Part shown: piece after piece, positions 15,889 through 25,722 of the stretch
How the letters are laid out: each line of letters starts with the position of its first letter
How positions within the stretch are numbered: the first letter of the stretch is position 1
NCBI RefSeq assembly: GCF_004341625.1
Contig: NZ_SLZG01000002.1
Location: 372,001 to 436,000 of the forward strand
Direction of reading: 5' to 3'
Source of the DNA: Rhizobium sp. BK376
GTDB taxonomy: Bacteria > Pseudomonadota > Alphaproteobacteria > Rhizobiales > Rhizobiaceae
DNA length: 64,000 nucleotides
Notes under the pieces: model-generated
Told to the model about the DNA's origin: nothing
Seen by the model: only the letters and a program-made list of their open reading frames with translations
Databases searched by the model: none
Position numbers and translations under genes: made by a program

Positions 15889-16782
15889 TCAGCCGCGATA
15901 ACGCAGCGCATCGACCAGCAGCGCGAAGGCCGGCGAGGACTGCCGGCGGCTGGGATAATAGAGGTGATAGCCGGGGAAGGGCGGACACCAGTCTTCGAGG
16001 AGCCGGACGAGGCGACCTTCCTCAAGATGCGGAAGAACGACATCTTCCGGCAGGAAGGCCAGACCCAGGCCCGCCAGTGCTGCATTCAGTCTGAGGGCAA
16101 TATTGTTGAAGACCAGCTGGCCTTCGGTGCGAACCTTCACCTCCCGGTCGTCCCGCTCGAATTCCCAGGCATAGATTCCGCCGTAGGTCGGCAAGCGCAT
16201 GTTGATGCAGGTGTGATCCGTCAGGTCCTGTGGCGTCAGCGGCGTTCCTCGCCTCGCGATATAGGCGGGCGATCCGACAACGGCCATGCGCATGTCCGGC
16301 CCGATCTTGACCGCGATCATGTCTTTCGCGACCTGTTCGCCCAGCCGAACACCCGCGTCATAGCGCTCGGCAACGATATCGGTAAGGCCGTAGTCGATGA
16401 TCATTTCGACGTTGATATCGGGATATTGTGGCAGGAGCCTTTCCAATGCGGGCCAGAGGATCGTTCCCGCCGGATGCTCTCCCGTCGTGATGCGGATGGT
16501 GCCGGCAGGCTTGTCGCGAAGTTCGCTCAGCGCTGCAAGCTCGCCTTCGATCTGTTCGAAATGGGGGGCGAGGCTGAGTAAAAGTCGCTCGCCGGCCTGC
16601 GTCGGTGAAACACTGCGCGTGGTTCGCGTCAGGAGGCGGAGCCCGAGACGCGCCTCTAGCGCCCGCATCGTGTGGCTCAGTGCCGACTGCGAGACGCCCA
16701 GTTGCGCGGCGGCTCTGGTGAAACTCCGTTCGCGCGCCACGGCGACGAACGCTAGCAGATCATTGACGTTTTCGCGCAGCAT
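15889..16782 (-). CDS. LysR family transcriptional regulator
   Basis: 297 residues. The N-terminal winged HTH (about 5-65) has FVAVARERSFTRAAAQLGVSQSALSHTMRALE, broken here as FTRAAAQLGVSQSALSH, followed by the LysR_substrate domain (about 90-295). It is divergent from the cupin / aldo-keto reductase operon and is presumably its regulator. A T-N11-A motif (16786-16798) sits at its own start codon and could serve autoregulation, though this is weak evidence. Confidence 0.88.
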   Translation of the reverse strand: MLRENVNDLLAFVAVARERSFTRAAAQLGVSQSALSHTMRALEARLGLRLLTRTTRSVSPTQAGERLLLSLAPHFEQIEGELAALSELRDKPAGTIRITTGEHPAGTILWPALERLLPQYPDINVEMIIDYGLTDIVAERYDAGVRLGEQVAKDMIAVKIGPDMRMAVVGSPAYIARRGTPLTPQDLTDHTCINMRLPTYGGIYAWEFERDDREVKVRTEGQLVFNNIALRLNAALAGLGLAFLPEDVVLPHLEEGRLVRLLEDWCPPFPGYHLYYPSRRQSSPAFALLVDALRYRG

Positions 16783-16902
16783 TCATGAATCTCACTCATG
16801 GGTCCTTGCGGTTTCTATCATCTAATCGAGGTTGAGAGCAGCTGCTAAATCATTCCCTGATGTCAGGCAGCCCTGACGGCTTCCTCAGAGAAAGGTATGA
16901 CC

Positions 16903-18299
<1,397 letters not shown>

Positions 18300-18854
18300 C
18301 GGCTCGTCCGGAGGGAAAATCGAGTGCGCCCGGGAGAGAATTTGCCGTAGGGCAGTTCGATCGATGGGCGCACTTCTTTCGATCGTGGTGGCGGTCGGCT
18401 GAAGGTCAATCTTTTCGCCGGGTCGGGACAGCTACCTTTGCCGCGACACCCGCGATGCACCGCGGCGTGATTTCAATTCTTCTTGAGCGCCTGGACCGCA
18501 GAAACGCCGAAATCGCGCAACTTGCCGCGTGTGGCGTTGATGCGGCAACAGTGGCCAGTCAAGTTGAGTGCCAAGGTTATCTTTTTAGTATTCGGCACTG
18601 GAGACTCCTTGCGTAAGTCTCTATTTCTCTTCGGCACAATTTGTCATGATATGCGGCGCTTGCCATTTTTTGGCCTTCGTCGCGCGGCCATCTAAAGTGG
18701 CTTTTCTAATATTGTGACAGTTGTATAACATGCAGAATAGAGCTTCGGCACGATAAGCCCCCCGGCTGGATCCCAAGTTTCGATGTCGTTGCGCTTCAAA
18801 GGCTTCCATACTTTCATGACCCCACAAATTAAAAGACAGTGACGGAGTGCATTC
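18300..18854. other. 555-base intergenic region without a supported gene
   Basis: No open frame here has both a ribosome site and protein-like composition. The first part is G+C-rich, and the stretch 18560-18840 is A+T-richer and should contain the promoter of the hydroxylase gene at 18855. No terminator, tRNA or obvious repeat was recognised. Confidence 0.4.
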
Positions 18855-19679
18855 GTGACCATTCCAGCTCCCACAAATAACGATCCCCAGCAAACTTTCG
18901 GCACCAGCGGCATCGCACCGATGGATCGCCCGAGCGCTATGACGCGCTTCTTCATGGGCATCGTCGCCTGGGCAGAAAGCCTCAATCTGAAACATGCCAA
19001 GCTCGGCAATCCGCCGGTCTATGACAACGCGACCTTCCCCTGGGCCGCTGACATCGAAAAGGAATGGCCGGCGATCCGCGCGGAACTCGACAAGGTTCTG
19101 CTGCGTCAGAGCGAGCTGCCGACCTTCCAGGACATTTCCACCGACGTGAAGACCATTTCCACCGACAATCGCTGGAAGACCTTCTTCCTGCTCGGTTTTG
19201 GCATCAAGTCGGAGCAGAATATCAAGGCGTGCCCGGAGACCTGGCGCATCGTCCAGAAGATCCCTGGCCTCAAGACCGCGATGTTTTCGATCTTCGAGCC
19301 GGGCAAGCACCTGCCGGCCCATCGCGGGCCCTATAACGGCGTGCTCCGCCTTCACCTTGGCCTCATCGTTCCCGAACCGAACGAGAAGCTTGCCATTCGC
19401 GTCGACCAGCAGATCTGCCATTGGCAGGAAGGCAAGGTCCTGATTTTCGACGATGCCTACGAGCATGAAGCCTGGAACCACTCGGACAAGACCCGCGTTG
19501 TCCTCTTCGTGGACTTCCTCAAGCCCACGCGCTTTCCGGCGACCTTCGTCAACTGGATTCTCATGAACCTTGCGATCTTCACGCCCTTCATCCGTGAGGG
19601 GCTCGACAATCACAAGGAATGGGAAAAGAAGTTCTATGCACAGGCGGAAGCCCTGCGCAATCGGCCAAAGGCTGATTGA
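18855..19679 (+). CDS. Aspartyl/asparaginyl beta-hydroxylase-type lipid hydroxylase (OlsC/LpxO-like)
   Basis: 274 residues of the Asp_Arg_Hydrox (2-oxoglutarate/Fe(II) dioxygenase) family. The conserved core FEPGKHLPAHRGPYNGVLRLHLG (two segments here: the first His and an Arg-Gly-Pro) and the IFDDAYEHEAWNHSD segment supply His-x-Asp/Glu metal ligands and the cosubstrate Arg. A C-terminal hydrophobic helix suggests membrane association. In rhizobia such proteins include OlsC, which hydroxylates ornithine lipid, and LpxO, which hydroxylates lipid A. GTG start with CGGAG 8 bases before. Which lipid is used cannot be told. Confidence 0.75.
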   Translation: MTIPAPTNNDPQQTFGTSGIAPMDRPSAMTRFFMGIVAWAESLNLKHAKLGNPPVYDNATFPWAADIEKEWPAIRAELDKVLLRQSELPTFQDISTDVKTISTDNRWKTFFLLGFGIKSEQNIKACPETWRIVQKIPGLKTAMFSIFEPGKHLPAHRGPYNGVLRLHLGLIVPEPNEKLAIRVDQQICHWQEGKVLIFDDAYEHEAWNHSDKTRVVLFVDFLKPTRFPATFVNWILMNLAIFTPFIREGLDNHKEWEKKFYAQAEALRNRPKAD

Positions 19680-19870
19680 GCAGCATGTGCACTGACGGCC
19701 GATTGCTCGGCCGGTGACAAGGGGTGAGAGCATCGATCGAGATGCTCTTGCCGTTCCCATCCAGCAAATTACCTTGTCCTGAAGTCCCGTAAGCCTCGCA
19801 ACAGTTCGGTCGCCACCGAAGCATTGTCGCGTTCCGTTGCAATAGGCTTGAGGCATTCGGGAGATTCAAA

Positions 19871-21259
19871 ATGATCGATAAATCCTTCAAAGACCATTCC
19901 GTCGCCAGCGTGGTTACGGCCGCCAGTTTTGGCTTCGTCGTCGTGCAGCTCGATGTGACAATCGTCAACGTCGCCCTGCCTGCCATTGCCCGAAGCCTCG
20001 GGGCCGGCATTTCTGAGTTGCAATGGGTCGTGGATGCCTATTCGCTGGTCTTTGCCGTACTGCTCCTGACCGCCGGCGTCGTCGGCGACCACTTCGGTTC
20101 CCGCCGGGCCTATCTCGCCGGCTTCTGGGTTTTCGCGCTTGCCTCGCTCGGCTGCGGCCTCTCGACCGATGCGACAACGCTGATTATAGCGCGCGCGCTG
20201 CAAGGCATCGGCGCTGCACTGCTGGTGCCGAGCTCGCTCTCCATCCTCAATCATGCGAGCGGCCATGACCGGGCGCTCAGAGCCCGCATGGTCGGCCTTT
20301 GGACGGCGGCAGGTGGCGTGTCCATTGCGGCGGGGCCGATCGTCGGCGGGTTGTTGCTTGGCTGGTTCGGCTGGCGGACCATCTTCCTCGTCAACCTGCC
20401 GATCTGCGCCTTTGCGATGATCCTGACGATGAAGGTCACACCGAAGGCGGAAGTGCCGGAGAGGCAGCGAAGCCTCGACCCTGTCGGGCAGATCCTTGCC
20501 ATTCTCGCGCTTACCGGCCTCGTCGGCGCCGTCATCGAGGCGCGACCGCTTGGGCTCACCCATCCGCTGGTCCTCGGCGGCTTCGCGATGGCCGTTCTGT
20601 CAGGTATCGGTTTCATCATGGTCGAGCATCGCTCGAAGGCGCCGATGCTGCCCCTGGAATTCTTCAGCCGGCCGAATTTCACGCCTGCCACTCTCTTCGG
20701 CATCGTCGCGAACATGACCTATTACGGCGTCATCTTCGTGCTCAGCCTCTATCTGCAGCAGGTCAAGGGATGGTCGCCGGCGATCAGCGGGCTCGCCTTC
20801 CTGCCGCTGACCGGAGGCTTCATCATCAGCAACATGATCAGCGGCGCCGTCGTGGCGCGGTGGGGTTCGCGTCCGCCCATGGTGATCGGTGGCCTGATCG
20901 GCGCCATCGGCTTTGCGCTGCTGGCGACGCTCAACGAGCACAGTAACTATCTGGCCATGCTGGCACCGTTCATCCTCATTCCGGGCGGCATGGGGCTGGG
21001 CGTACCCGCCATGACGACCGCCATCCTCGGCAGCGTCGAGCGGCAGTCGTCGGGTGTGGCGTCGGCCGTGCTCAACACCGCGCGTCAGGCAGCCGGCGCC
21101 ATCGGCGTCGCCCTGTTTGGCGCGCTTGCCGGCGGCGACCAGATCGTCTCCGGTCTCAGGCTTTCCGCCATGATCTCGGTCGTGTTGGTTCTCTTCGGCG
21201 CGGTGCTTGCGGCCGTGGGCATGCATGCACACAAGGCGGAGGGTGCGCAGAAGGCGTGA
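19871..21259 (+). CDS. MFS drug-efflux transporter (DHA2-like)
   Basis: 462 residues with 12-14 predicted membrane helices. The first helix motif LDVTIVNVALPAI is the DHA2 signature; WVVDAYSLVFAVLLLTAGVVGDHFGSRR contains the MFS motif A (in two parts), and the helix-5 antiporter motif appears as GPIVGGLLLG. Such proteins export drugs or metabolites with protons. No regulator is adjacent. The start has no strong ribosome site; TTGGTT-like spacing upstream is unremarkable. Confidence 0.87.
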   Translation: MIDKSFKDHSVASVVTAASFGFVVVQLDVTIVNVALPAIARSLGAGISELQWVVDAYSLVFAVLLLTAGVVGDHFGSRRAYLAGFWVFALASLGCGLSTDATTLIIARALQGIGAALLVPSSLSILNHASGHDRALRARMVGLWTAAGGVSIAAGPIVGGLLLGWFGWRTIFLVNLPICAFAMILTMKVTPKAEVPERQRSLDPVGQILAILALTGLVGAVIEARPLGLTHPLVLGGFAMAVLSGIGFIMVEHRSKAPMLPLEFFSRPNFTPATLFGIVANMTYYGVIFVLSLYLQQVKGWSPAISGLAFLPLTGGFIISNMISGAVVARWGSRPPMVIGGLIGAIGFALLATLNEHSNYLAMLAPFILIPGGMGLGVPAMTTAILGSVERQSSGVASAVLNTARQAAGAIGVALFGALAGGDQIVSGLRLSAMISVVLVLFGAVLAAVGMHAHKAEGAQKA

Positions 21260-21267
21260 GGCCGGTA

Positions 21268-21296
21268 AGCCGCGGGGCGTATTACGTCCCGCGGCT
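21268..21296. terminator. Strong hairpin after MFS gene
   Basis: AGCCGCGGGGCGT (21268-21280) pairs with ACGTCCCGCGGCT (21284-21296), with one G-T pair and a 3-base loop. There is no T-run, so termination or message protection is probable rather than certain. It lies 9 bases past the stop. Confidence 0.55.
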
Positions 21297-21394
21297 GGCG
21301 CTCCGCCCGAAATCCCCTTTGTAGTATTCCGTTAGTACCCTCCCGTGTCAGGGCTGCGCTACAGTCGCTGCATTGGTTTCAAGGGAGGAACACG

Positions 21395-21958
21395 ATGTCG
21401 AAGATTTTGATGATCACCGGTGACTTCACCGAGGACTATGAAACGATGGTGCCGTTTCAAACGCTGCAGGCTTGCGGCCATACGGTTCACGCCGTCTGCC
21501 CGGGCAAGAAGTCCGGAGATACGGTCGCAACCGCCATCCACGATTTCGAGGGCGACCAGACCTATTCCGAGAAGCGTGGCCATAATTTCGCGCTGAACGC
21601 CACGTTCGAGAGCGTCCGCGCAGAGGACTATGACGCGCTCGTCATTCCGGGCGGTCGTGCGCCGGAATATCTGCGGCTGAATCCTGATGTCATCAAGGCG
21701 GTGCGGCACTTCTTCGATGCCCGCAAGCCTGTCGCCGCCATCTGCCATGGTGCACAGTTGCTGGCGGCCGCGAAGGTGCTCGAGGGGCGCACTTGCTCGG
21801 CCTATCCGGCCTGCCAGCCGGAAGTGGAACTGGCCGGCGGCAAGTATGCGGAGATCGCCATCAACGATGCGGTCACGGACGGCAATCTGGTGACCGCACC
21901 CGCCTGGCCCGCGCATCCGGCATGGCTGAAGCAGTTCATGGCTGTGCTTGCACGCTAG
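21395..21958 (+). CDS. DJ-1/PfpI family protein
   Basis: 187 residues with the DJ-1/PfpI fold. The nucleophile-elbow Cys117 lies in [11 protein letters not shown], preceded by the partner motif [14 protein letters not shown] (about 81-94). Members act as glyoxalase/deglycase-type or chaperone-like stress proteins. AGGGAGG is 5-10 bases upstream of the ATG. It appears monocistronic, though the ribbon-helix-helix gene follows after about 50 bases. Confidence 0.9.
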   Translation: MSKILMITGDFTEDYETMVPFQTLQACGHTVHAVCPGKKSGDTVATAIHDFEGDQTYSEKRGHNFALNATFESVRAEDYDALVIPGGRAPEYLRLNPDVIKAVRHFFDARKPVAAICHGAQLLAAAKVLEGRTCSAYPACQPEVELAGGKYAEIAINDAVTDGNLVTAPAWPAHPAWLKQFMAVLAR

Positions 21959-22009
21959 CTCTTGCTATAACAGCGGTGCCGCCGGGGAGGGCGGCACCGG
22001 AGGAATAAT

Positions 22010-22360
22010 ATGTGCGAATTGTTCATCAAGGCGGATGCACGGCTTTGGGAAAGCGCGACGCGATCACTGCGCATCGACGGGATGGTGACCAGCGTACGCC
22101 TTGAAAATTTCTTCTGGGCGAAGCTGGAGGAGATTGCGCAGCGCGATGGCATGAACGTCGTCCAACTCATCACCAAACTGCATCACGAATCGATCGACGC
22201 CGGCCACGACCTCGGCAATTTCACCTCGTTCCTGAGGGTTTGCTGCGCCCGCTATCTCGACCTGCAGCTTTCCGGCGACGTTCCATCGGACCTGTCGCGG
22301 CCGATCGCCGGGCTCAACGCACGGGACATTCTCGGGCGCGAGCGGGAGAAGTATCACTGA
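22010..22360 (+). CDS. Ribbon-helix-helix domain protein
   Basis: 116 residues. The middle segment SVRLENFFWAKLEEIAQRDGM followed by HHESIDAGHDLGNFTSFLRV matches the RHH_4 family of rhizobial proteins (the first strand, two helices, then a conserved Asn-Phe-Thr-Ser-Phe-Leu-Arg). These are presumed DNA-binding or adaptor proteins of unknown target. GGAGG lies 6 bases before the start, immediately after a 10-base-pair hairpin (21974-21999) that might affect ribosome access. Confidence 0.85.
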   Translation: MCELFIKADARLWESATRSLRIDGMVTSVRLENFFWAKLEEIAQRDGMNVVQLITKLHHESIDAGHDLGNFTSFLRVCCARYLDLQLSGDVPSDLSRPIAGLNARDILGREREKYH

Positions 22361-22464
22361 GCGTCCAGACCTATCTTCGTTGCCTCGAGGGAGACGGTGG
22401 CAAGCCGATCCAATAATCGAATTAACGCAATATGTTTAGTGCCGGCCGTCGGGTGCGGTCGATA

Positions 22465-22504
22465 AAAATGATCAACGCACATCGAGATGTGCTTGATCAT
22501 TTTT
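22465..22504. terminator. Bidirectional rho-independent terminator
   Basis: A long stem, AAAATGATCAA plus GCACATC on the left (22465-22483) and GATGTGC plus TTGATCATTTT on the right (22486-22503), with one unpaired C. A-rich and T-rich flanks allow function on both strands. It closes the RHH gene and lies just ahead of the DUF1444-like gene. Confidence 0.8.
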
Positions 22505-22553
22505 GAGTTCTGTCGCCATAACATCGAGCGACAGAATAGTGAGGACATACGGC

Positions 22554-23354
22554 TTGCAGCGCAAATTCGTCAAACAGGACATCGTTTCGATTCTGCAGCG
22601 TCATCATCCCGATTGGCCGATTATTTCGACCGACGACCCGTTGGCGGTCGTTATCGGGAATATGAAAATCTCCTTGAACAACATATTGTTAATTGTTCGT
22701 AACGCGCCCGATGACGAGGCAGAAAAAGCCATCGTTGATTTCTTCGAAAATATTATGTCGGGCAAGCAAGGCGGTGGCTCGACCGAGGACCTGTCGTATG
22801 CGACGGCAAAAACGCGACTCTTGCCTCAGATTATTCCCGGAGAATTTCGTGAATCCGCACCTAACCTGCTGTTTCGTCCTTTCTTTTCTGGCCTCGGCGT
22901 TGCCTGTGCGCTGGATGAAGACGGAGGTTATGAGTTGCTGCAAAACCAGGTCTTAGCCGCTTGGGATGTGAGACAGGAAACTGTAGAGGCCCAGGCAATC
23001 GCTAATCTGGAAGCCCATTGCAAGCTAGATGCGTTCGAGCCGAGAAGTGGAGAAGAAGGCGCCTTCGTGGTGGTCGCGGCGGAAGATTCCTATAGCGCTG
23101 CCAGGCTTCTTCTTCCTCAATTCATGGAGACATTGCGCGCTTCCCTGGGGGCGGAGCGCATTTTCGTTGGTATTCCGAACCGCGACTTTCTGGTAGCATG
23201 GACGCCAGATTTCTCAGGACGCCAAGCTTTCGCTGCGAAAATCAGGCGAGATGCAGAAAATGAGGCTTATCCTCTGACGGACGAACTTTTTGTTTTCTCC
23301 GAAAGGGGTGTAAGCCTCATGTCAGCCGATCAGATCAGCGATCACGGCCGCTGA
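22554..23354 (+). CDS. DUF1444 (YtpQ-like) family protein
   Basis: 266 residues if started at the TTG at 22554, which has GAGG 9-13 bases upstream; TTG at 22503 and GTG at 22539 are alternatives. The N-terminal part has a helix with QDIVSILQRHHPDW, and the C-terminal half has the family pattern RIFVGIPNRDFLVAWTPD (about 215-232), then EAYPLTDELFVFS. DUF1444 proteins are of unknown function. It is less G+C-rich than its neighbours and has a non-ATG start, possible signs of later acquisition. Confidence 0.72.
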   Translation: MQRKFVKQDIVSILQRHHPDWPIISTDDPLAVVIGNMKISLNNILLIVRNAPDDEAEKAIVDFFENIMSGKQGGGSTEDLSYATAKTRLLPQIIPGEFRESAPNLLFRPFFSGLGVACALDEDGGYELLQNQVLAAWDVRQETVEAQAIANLEAHCKLDAFEPRSGEEGAFVVVAAEDSYSAARLLLPQFMETLRASLGAERIFVGIPNRDFLVAWTPDFSGRQAFAAKIRRDAENEAYPLTDELFVFSERGVSLMSADQISDHGR

Positions 23355-23412
23355 GGGACAACGTGGCTTGTCGTGTAGCTTTTGAGCCCACTCCACTGCG
23401 CAAAAAAAGCGC

Positions 23413-23910
23413 TTATTTCTCCACATAGCTAGCCGCTACAAAGATCTCTGCCAGCGCCTCGATGCCTGCCCGATCTTCCGCGTCGAATCTGGATGGAATT
23501 GGTGCGTCCAGGTCGATAACGCCAAGCACGCGGCCGCCGTGATGCAGCGGCACGACCAGTTCGGAGCGCGATGCGGCGTCGCAGGCGATGTGGCCGGGAA
23601 AGGCGTGGACGTCTTCGACCAGGATCGAATGGCCGCGCTCGACCGCCGTTCCGCAGACGCCGCGACCGACGGCGATGCGCACGCAGGCGGGCTTGCCCTG
23701 GAAGGGGCCGAGGACAAGTTCGTTTTCCGAGCGCAGGAAGTAGAAGCCGGCCCAGTTGAGGTCAGGCATCATCTGAAACATCAGGGCAGAGGTGTTGGCC
23801 GCATTGGCGGTCACGTCGGTCTCGCCTTCGAGCAGCGCCTTCAATTGGCCCGCAAGCTCGCGGTAGAATTCTTTCTTGTTGCCCTGGTCTATTTGCTTGG
23901 TCTCGAACAT
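23413..23910 (-). CDS. msrC: Free methionine-(R)-sulfoxide reductase (GAF type)
   Basis: 165 residues forming one GAF domain. The three Cys that define fRMsr enzymes are present: Cys76 (KPACVR), Cys86 (GRGVCGTA) and Cys110 (HIACDA), plus the family segments NWAGFYFL and LGVIDLDAP. It reduces free L-methionine-R-sulfoxide using thioredoxin. The start at 23910 is preferred over 23955 because homology begins with the helix before GQLKALLEGE. It is divergent from msrB and msrA, completing a repair set. Confidence 0.88.
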   Translation of the reverse strand: MFETKQIDQGNKKEFYRELAGQLKALLEGETDVTANAANTSALMFQMMPDLNWAGFYFLRSENELVLGPFQGKPACVRIAVGRGVCGTAVERGHSILVEDVHAFPGHIACDAASRSELVVPLHHGGRVLGVIDLDAPIPSRFDAEDRAGIEALAEIFVAASYVEK

Positions 23911-24188
23911 CTGTCTGCCGTTCTCATGTCTGGAATATCCGGCGATCTCTAGCACCGGGTTGCGTGTAACGAAACCACCTTCGGCTGCGTATTACTTGCT
24001 GACAGGGGTGAAGGTGGTGTGCTGCTTCTGGAAGATCAAGCGAACAATGCCTATATCTCTGCCGATCCGCCAATCCGGCATTCGCCCAGACCTTTCAATC
24101 CGACCGATCGTTGCCGTTCACTTCAGCGCGTCGATCATGGTTGCCAAGGTTTCCGATTGCTGGGATGGTCGCCAAAAGGAGAACAGGA

Positions 24189-24635
24189 ATGCCGACTTAC
24201 AGCAAGACTGCTGATGCCATTGCCAAGCTTACTCCGGAGCAATACCGCGTGACGCAGGAGAGCGGCACGGAGCGCCCGGGCACCGGCCCGTTGCTCAACA
24301 ACAAGGCTGCGGGCATCTATGTCGACATCGTTTCAGGCGAGCCTCTTTTCGCCTCTGCCGACAAGTATGATTCCCATTGCGGCTGGCCGAGTTTCACCAA
24401 GCCGATCGAGCCTGCCAATGTTGCCGAGCTGACCGACCGGACGCATGGCATGGTGCGCGTCGAAGTACGCTCCAAGCATGGTGACAGCCACCTCGGCCAC
24501 GTCTTCCCCGACGGTCCCGCCGATCGCGGTGGCCTGCGATATTGCATCAATTCGGCCTCGCTTCGCTTCGTCCCTAAGGACAAGATGGAAGCGGAAGGCT
24601 ATGGAGACTACATCAACCAGGTGGAGGATATCTGA
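24189..24635 (+). CDS. msrB: Peptide methionine-(R)-sulfoxide reductase MsrB
   Basis: 148 residues with the MsrB signatures SHCGWPSF (resolving Cys region), [11 protein letters not shown], and [11 protein letters not shown] with the catalytic Cys. The zinc-binding CxxC pairs of E. coli MsrB are absent (Ser-Lys-His-Gly stands where Cys-Gly-Asn-Cys would be), so this is the zinc-free form. CAGGA before 24189 decides the start. msrA follows after one base, giving tight coupling. Confidence 0.93.
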   Translation: MPTYSKTADAIAKLTPEQYRVTQESGTERPGTGPLLNNKAAGIYVDIVSGEPLFASADKYDSHCGWPSFTKPIEPANVAELTDRTHGMVRVEVRSKHGDSHLGHVFPDGPADRGGLRYCINSASLRFVPKDKMEAEGYGDYINQVEDI

Positions 24636-24636
24636 T

Positions 24637-25146
24637 ATGACAACGGAACGTGCAGTACTCGCCGGCGGTTGCTTTTGGGGCATGCAGGACCTCATCCGCC
24701 GTTTCCCCGGCGTCGTTTTGACCCGCGTCGGCTATTCCGGGGGCGAGGTCGCCAATGCGACCTATCGCAACCACGGTAACCATGCCGAAGCGATCGAGAT
24801 CATCTTTGATCCGGCCAAGACCAGCTATCGCGATCTCCTGGAATTCTTCTTCCAGATCCATGATCCGTCCACGCTGAACCGCCAGGGCAACGACCGCGGC
24901 GCCAGCTATCGCTCTGCCATCTTCTATACCAATGAAGAGCAGAAGCGCGTCGCTGAAGACACGATCGCCGATGTCAACGCCTCCGGTCTCTGGCCGGGCA
25001 AGGTGGTGACGGAAGTGACGCCGGTCAGCGATTTCTGGGAAGCCGAGCCGGAGCACCAGGATTACCTGGAGCGCATCCCGAACGGCTATACCTGCCACTT
25101 CGCCCGTCCGGGCTGGAAGCTGCCGAAGCGTTCGAGCGCAGCCTGA
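24637..25146 (+). CDS. msrA: Peptide methionine-(S)-sulfoxide reductase MsrA
   Basis: 169 residues. The catalytic Cys12 sits in AGGCFWGMQ; further MsrA motifs are RVGYSGG, HAEAIEI, and [11 protein letters not shown] with YRSAIFY. It reduces the S epimer of methionine sulfoxide in proteins. GTGGAGG lies 8-10 bases upstream within the end of msrB. The msrB-msrA order with msrC divergent puts all three stereo- and substrate-specific repair activities in 1.7 kb. Confidence 0.95.
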   Translation: MTTERAVLAGGCFWGMQDLIRRFPGVVLTRVGYSGGEVANATYRNHGNHAEAIEIIFDPAKTSYRDLLEFFFQIHDPSTLNRQGNDRGASYRSAIFYTNEEQKRVAEDTIADVNASGLWPGKVVTEVTPVSDFWEAEPEHQDYLERIPNGYTCHFARPGWKLPKRSSAA

Positions 25147-25177
25147 TGCATTCAATGCCGGCTGCGGGGCTTTGACG

Positions 25178-25573
25178 ATGTCCGGCCTCGACAGCTTCAA
25201 GGGCATATGGGAGGTGAGGCGGACGGTCTTCGACCGCCTCACGCGCTCCCGAGTGTCCTTTTCCGGCCGCGCCGAGATCGGCGCGGACGGCTTTCGAGAA
25301 GAGGGAGATAAGCGCTACGGCGCCATGGTGCTGCAAAGCAGCCGCTCCTATCTCCTGCGCATCGAAGACGGCCGCGTGGTCGTCGATTTCCCCGATCACC
25401 GCGAATTCATCCGCATCGGCGAGGCCGCCTCGCAGGCGCTGTTCCACCAGTGCGGGCCTGATGCCTATTCCGGCCGCCTGTTCTTTCGCGGGCCGGATGC
25501 CTGGGCCGAGACTTGGGAGGTGCGGGGGCCGAGGAAGAATTATCGCAGCGTTGCGGTTTATCGGCGGGTGTAA
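25178..25573 (+). CDS. DUF6314 family protein
   Basis: 131 residues with a lipocalin-like beta-rich pattern: FKGIWEVRRTVFDRL at the start, FSGRAEIGADGFREEG, DGRVVVDFPDHREF, and a closing WEVRGPRKNYRSVAVYRR strand. This matches the DUF6314 family of unknown function. ATG at 25178 is used; a TTG six bases earlier is possible. It lies 31 bases after msrA and may be co-transcribed, although many rhizobia keep it as a single gene. Confidence 0.8.
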   Translation: MSGLDSFKGIWEVRRTVFDRLTRSRVSFSGRAEIGADGFREEGDKRYGAMVLQSSRSYLLRIEDGRVVVDFPDHREFIRIGEAASQALFHQCGPDAYSGRLFFRGPDAWAETWEVRGPRKNYRSVAVYRRV

Positions 25574-25722
25574 GGCGTGGGCATCGTTTGAAGGGTGCAA
25601 GCTCTGCTTTTGTAGGGCCGCGGGCGGGATTGAATTGTGTTTACTGTGTCTGCAGCAGGTTTGCGCCGTGAGCAGCCATTCCGGTTGATCCAGGTATGTG
25701 CGCAGTGCCGCCGTTTGACTGT

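Noticed and set aside
16786..16798. T-N11-A motif as LysR operator
   Set aside because: It lies directly at the LysR start codon and such short motifs are frequent; kept only as a weak remark, not as a feature.
23911..24188. Possible riboswitch in the msrC-msrB gap (ACCACCTTC / GAAGGTGGT arms near 23970-24017)
   Set aside because: Arms are real but I could not fit any known riboswitch core; no feature called.
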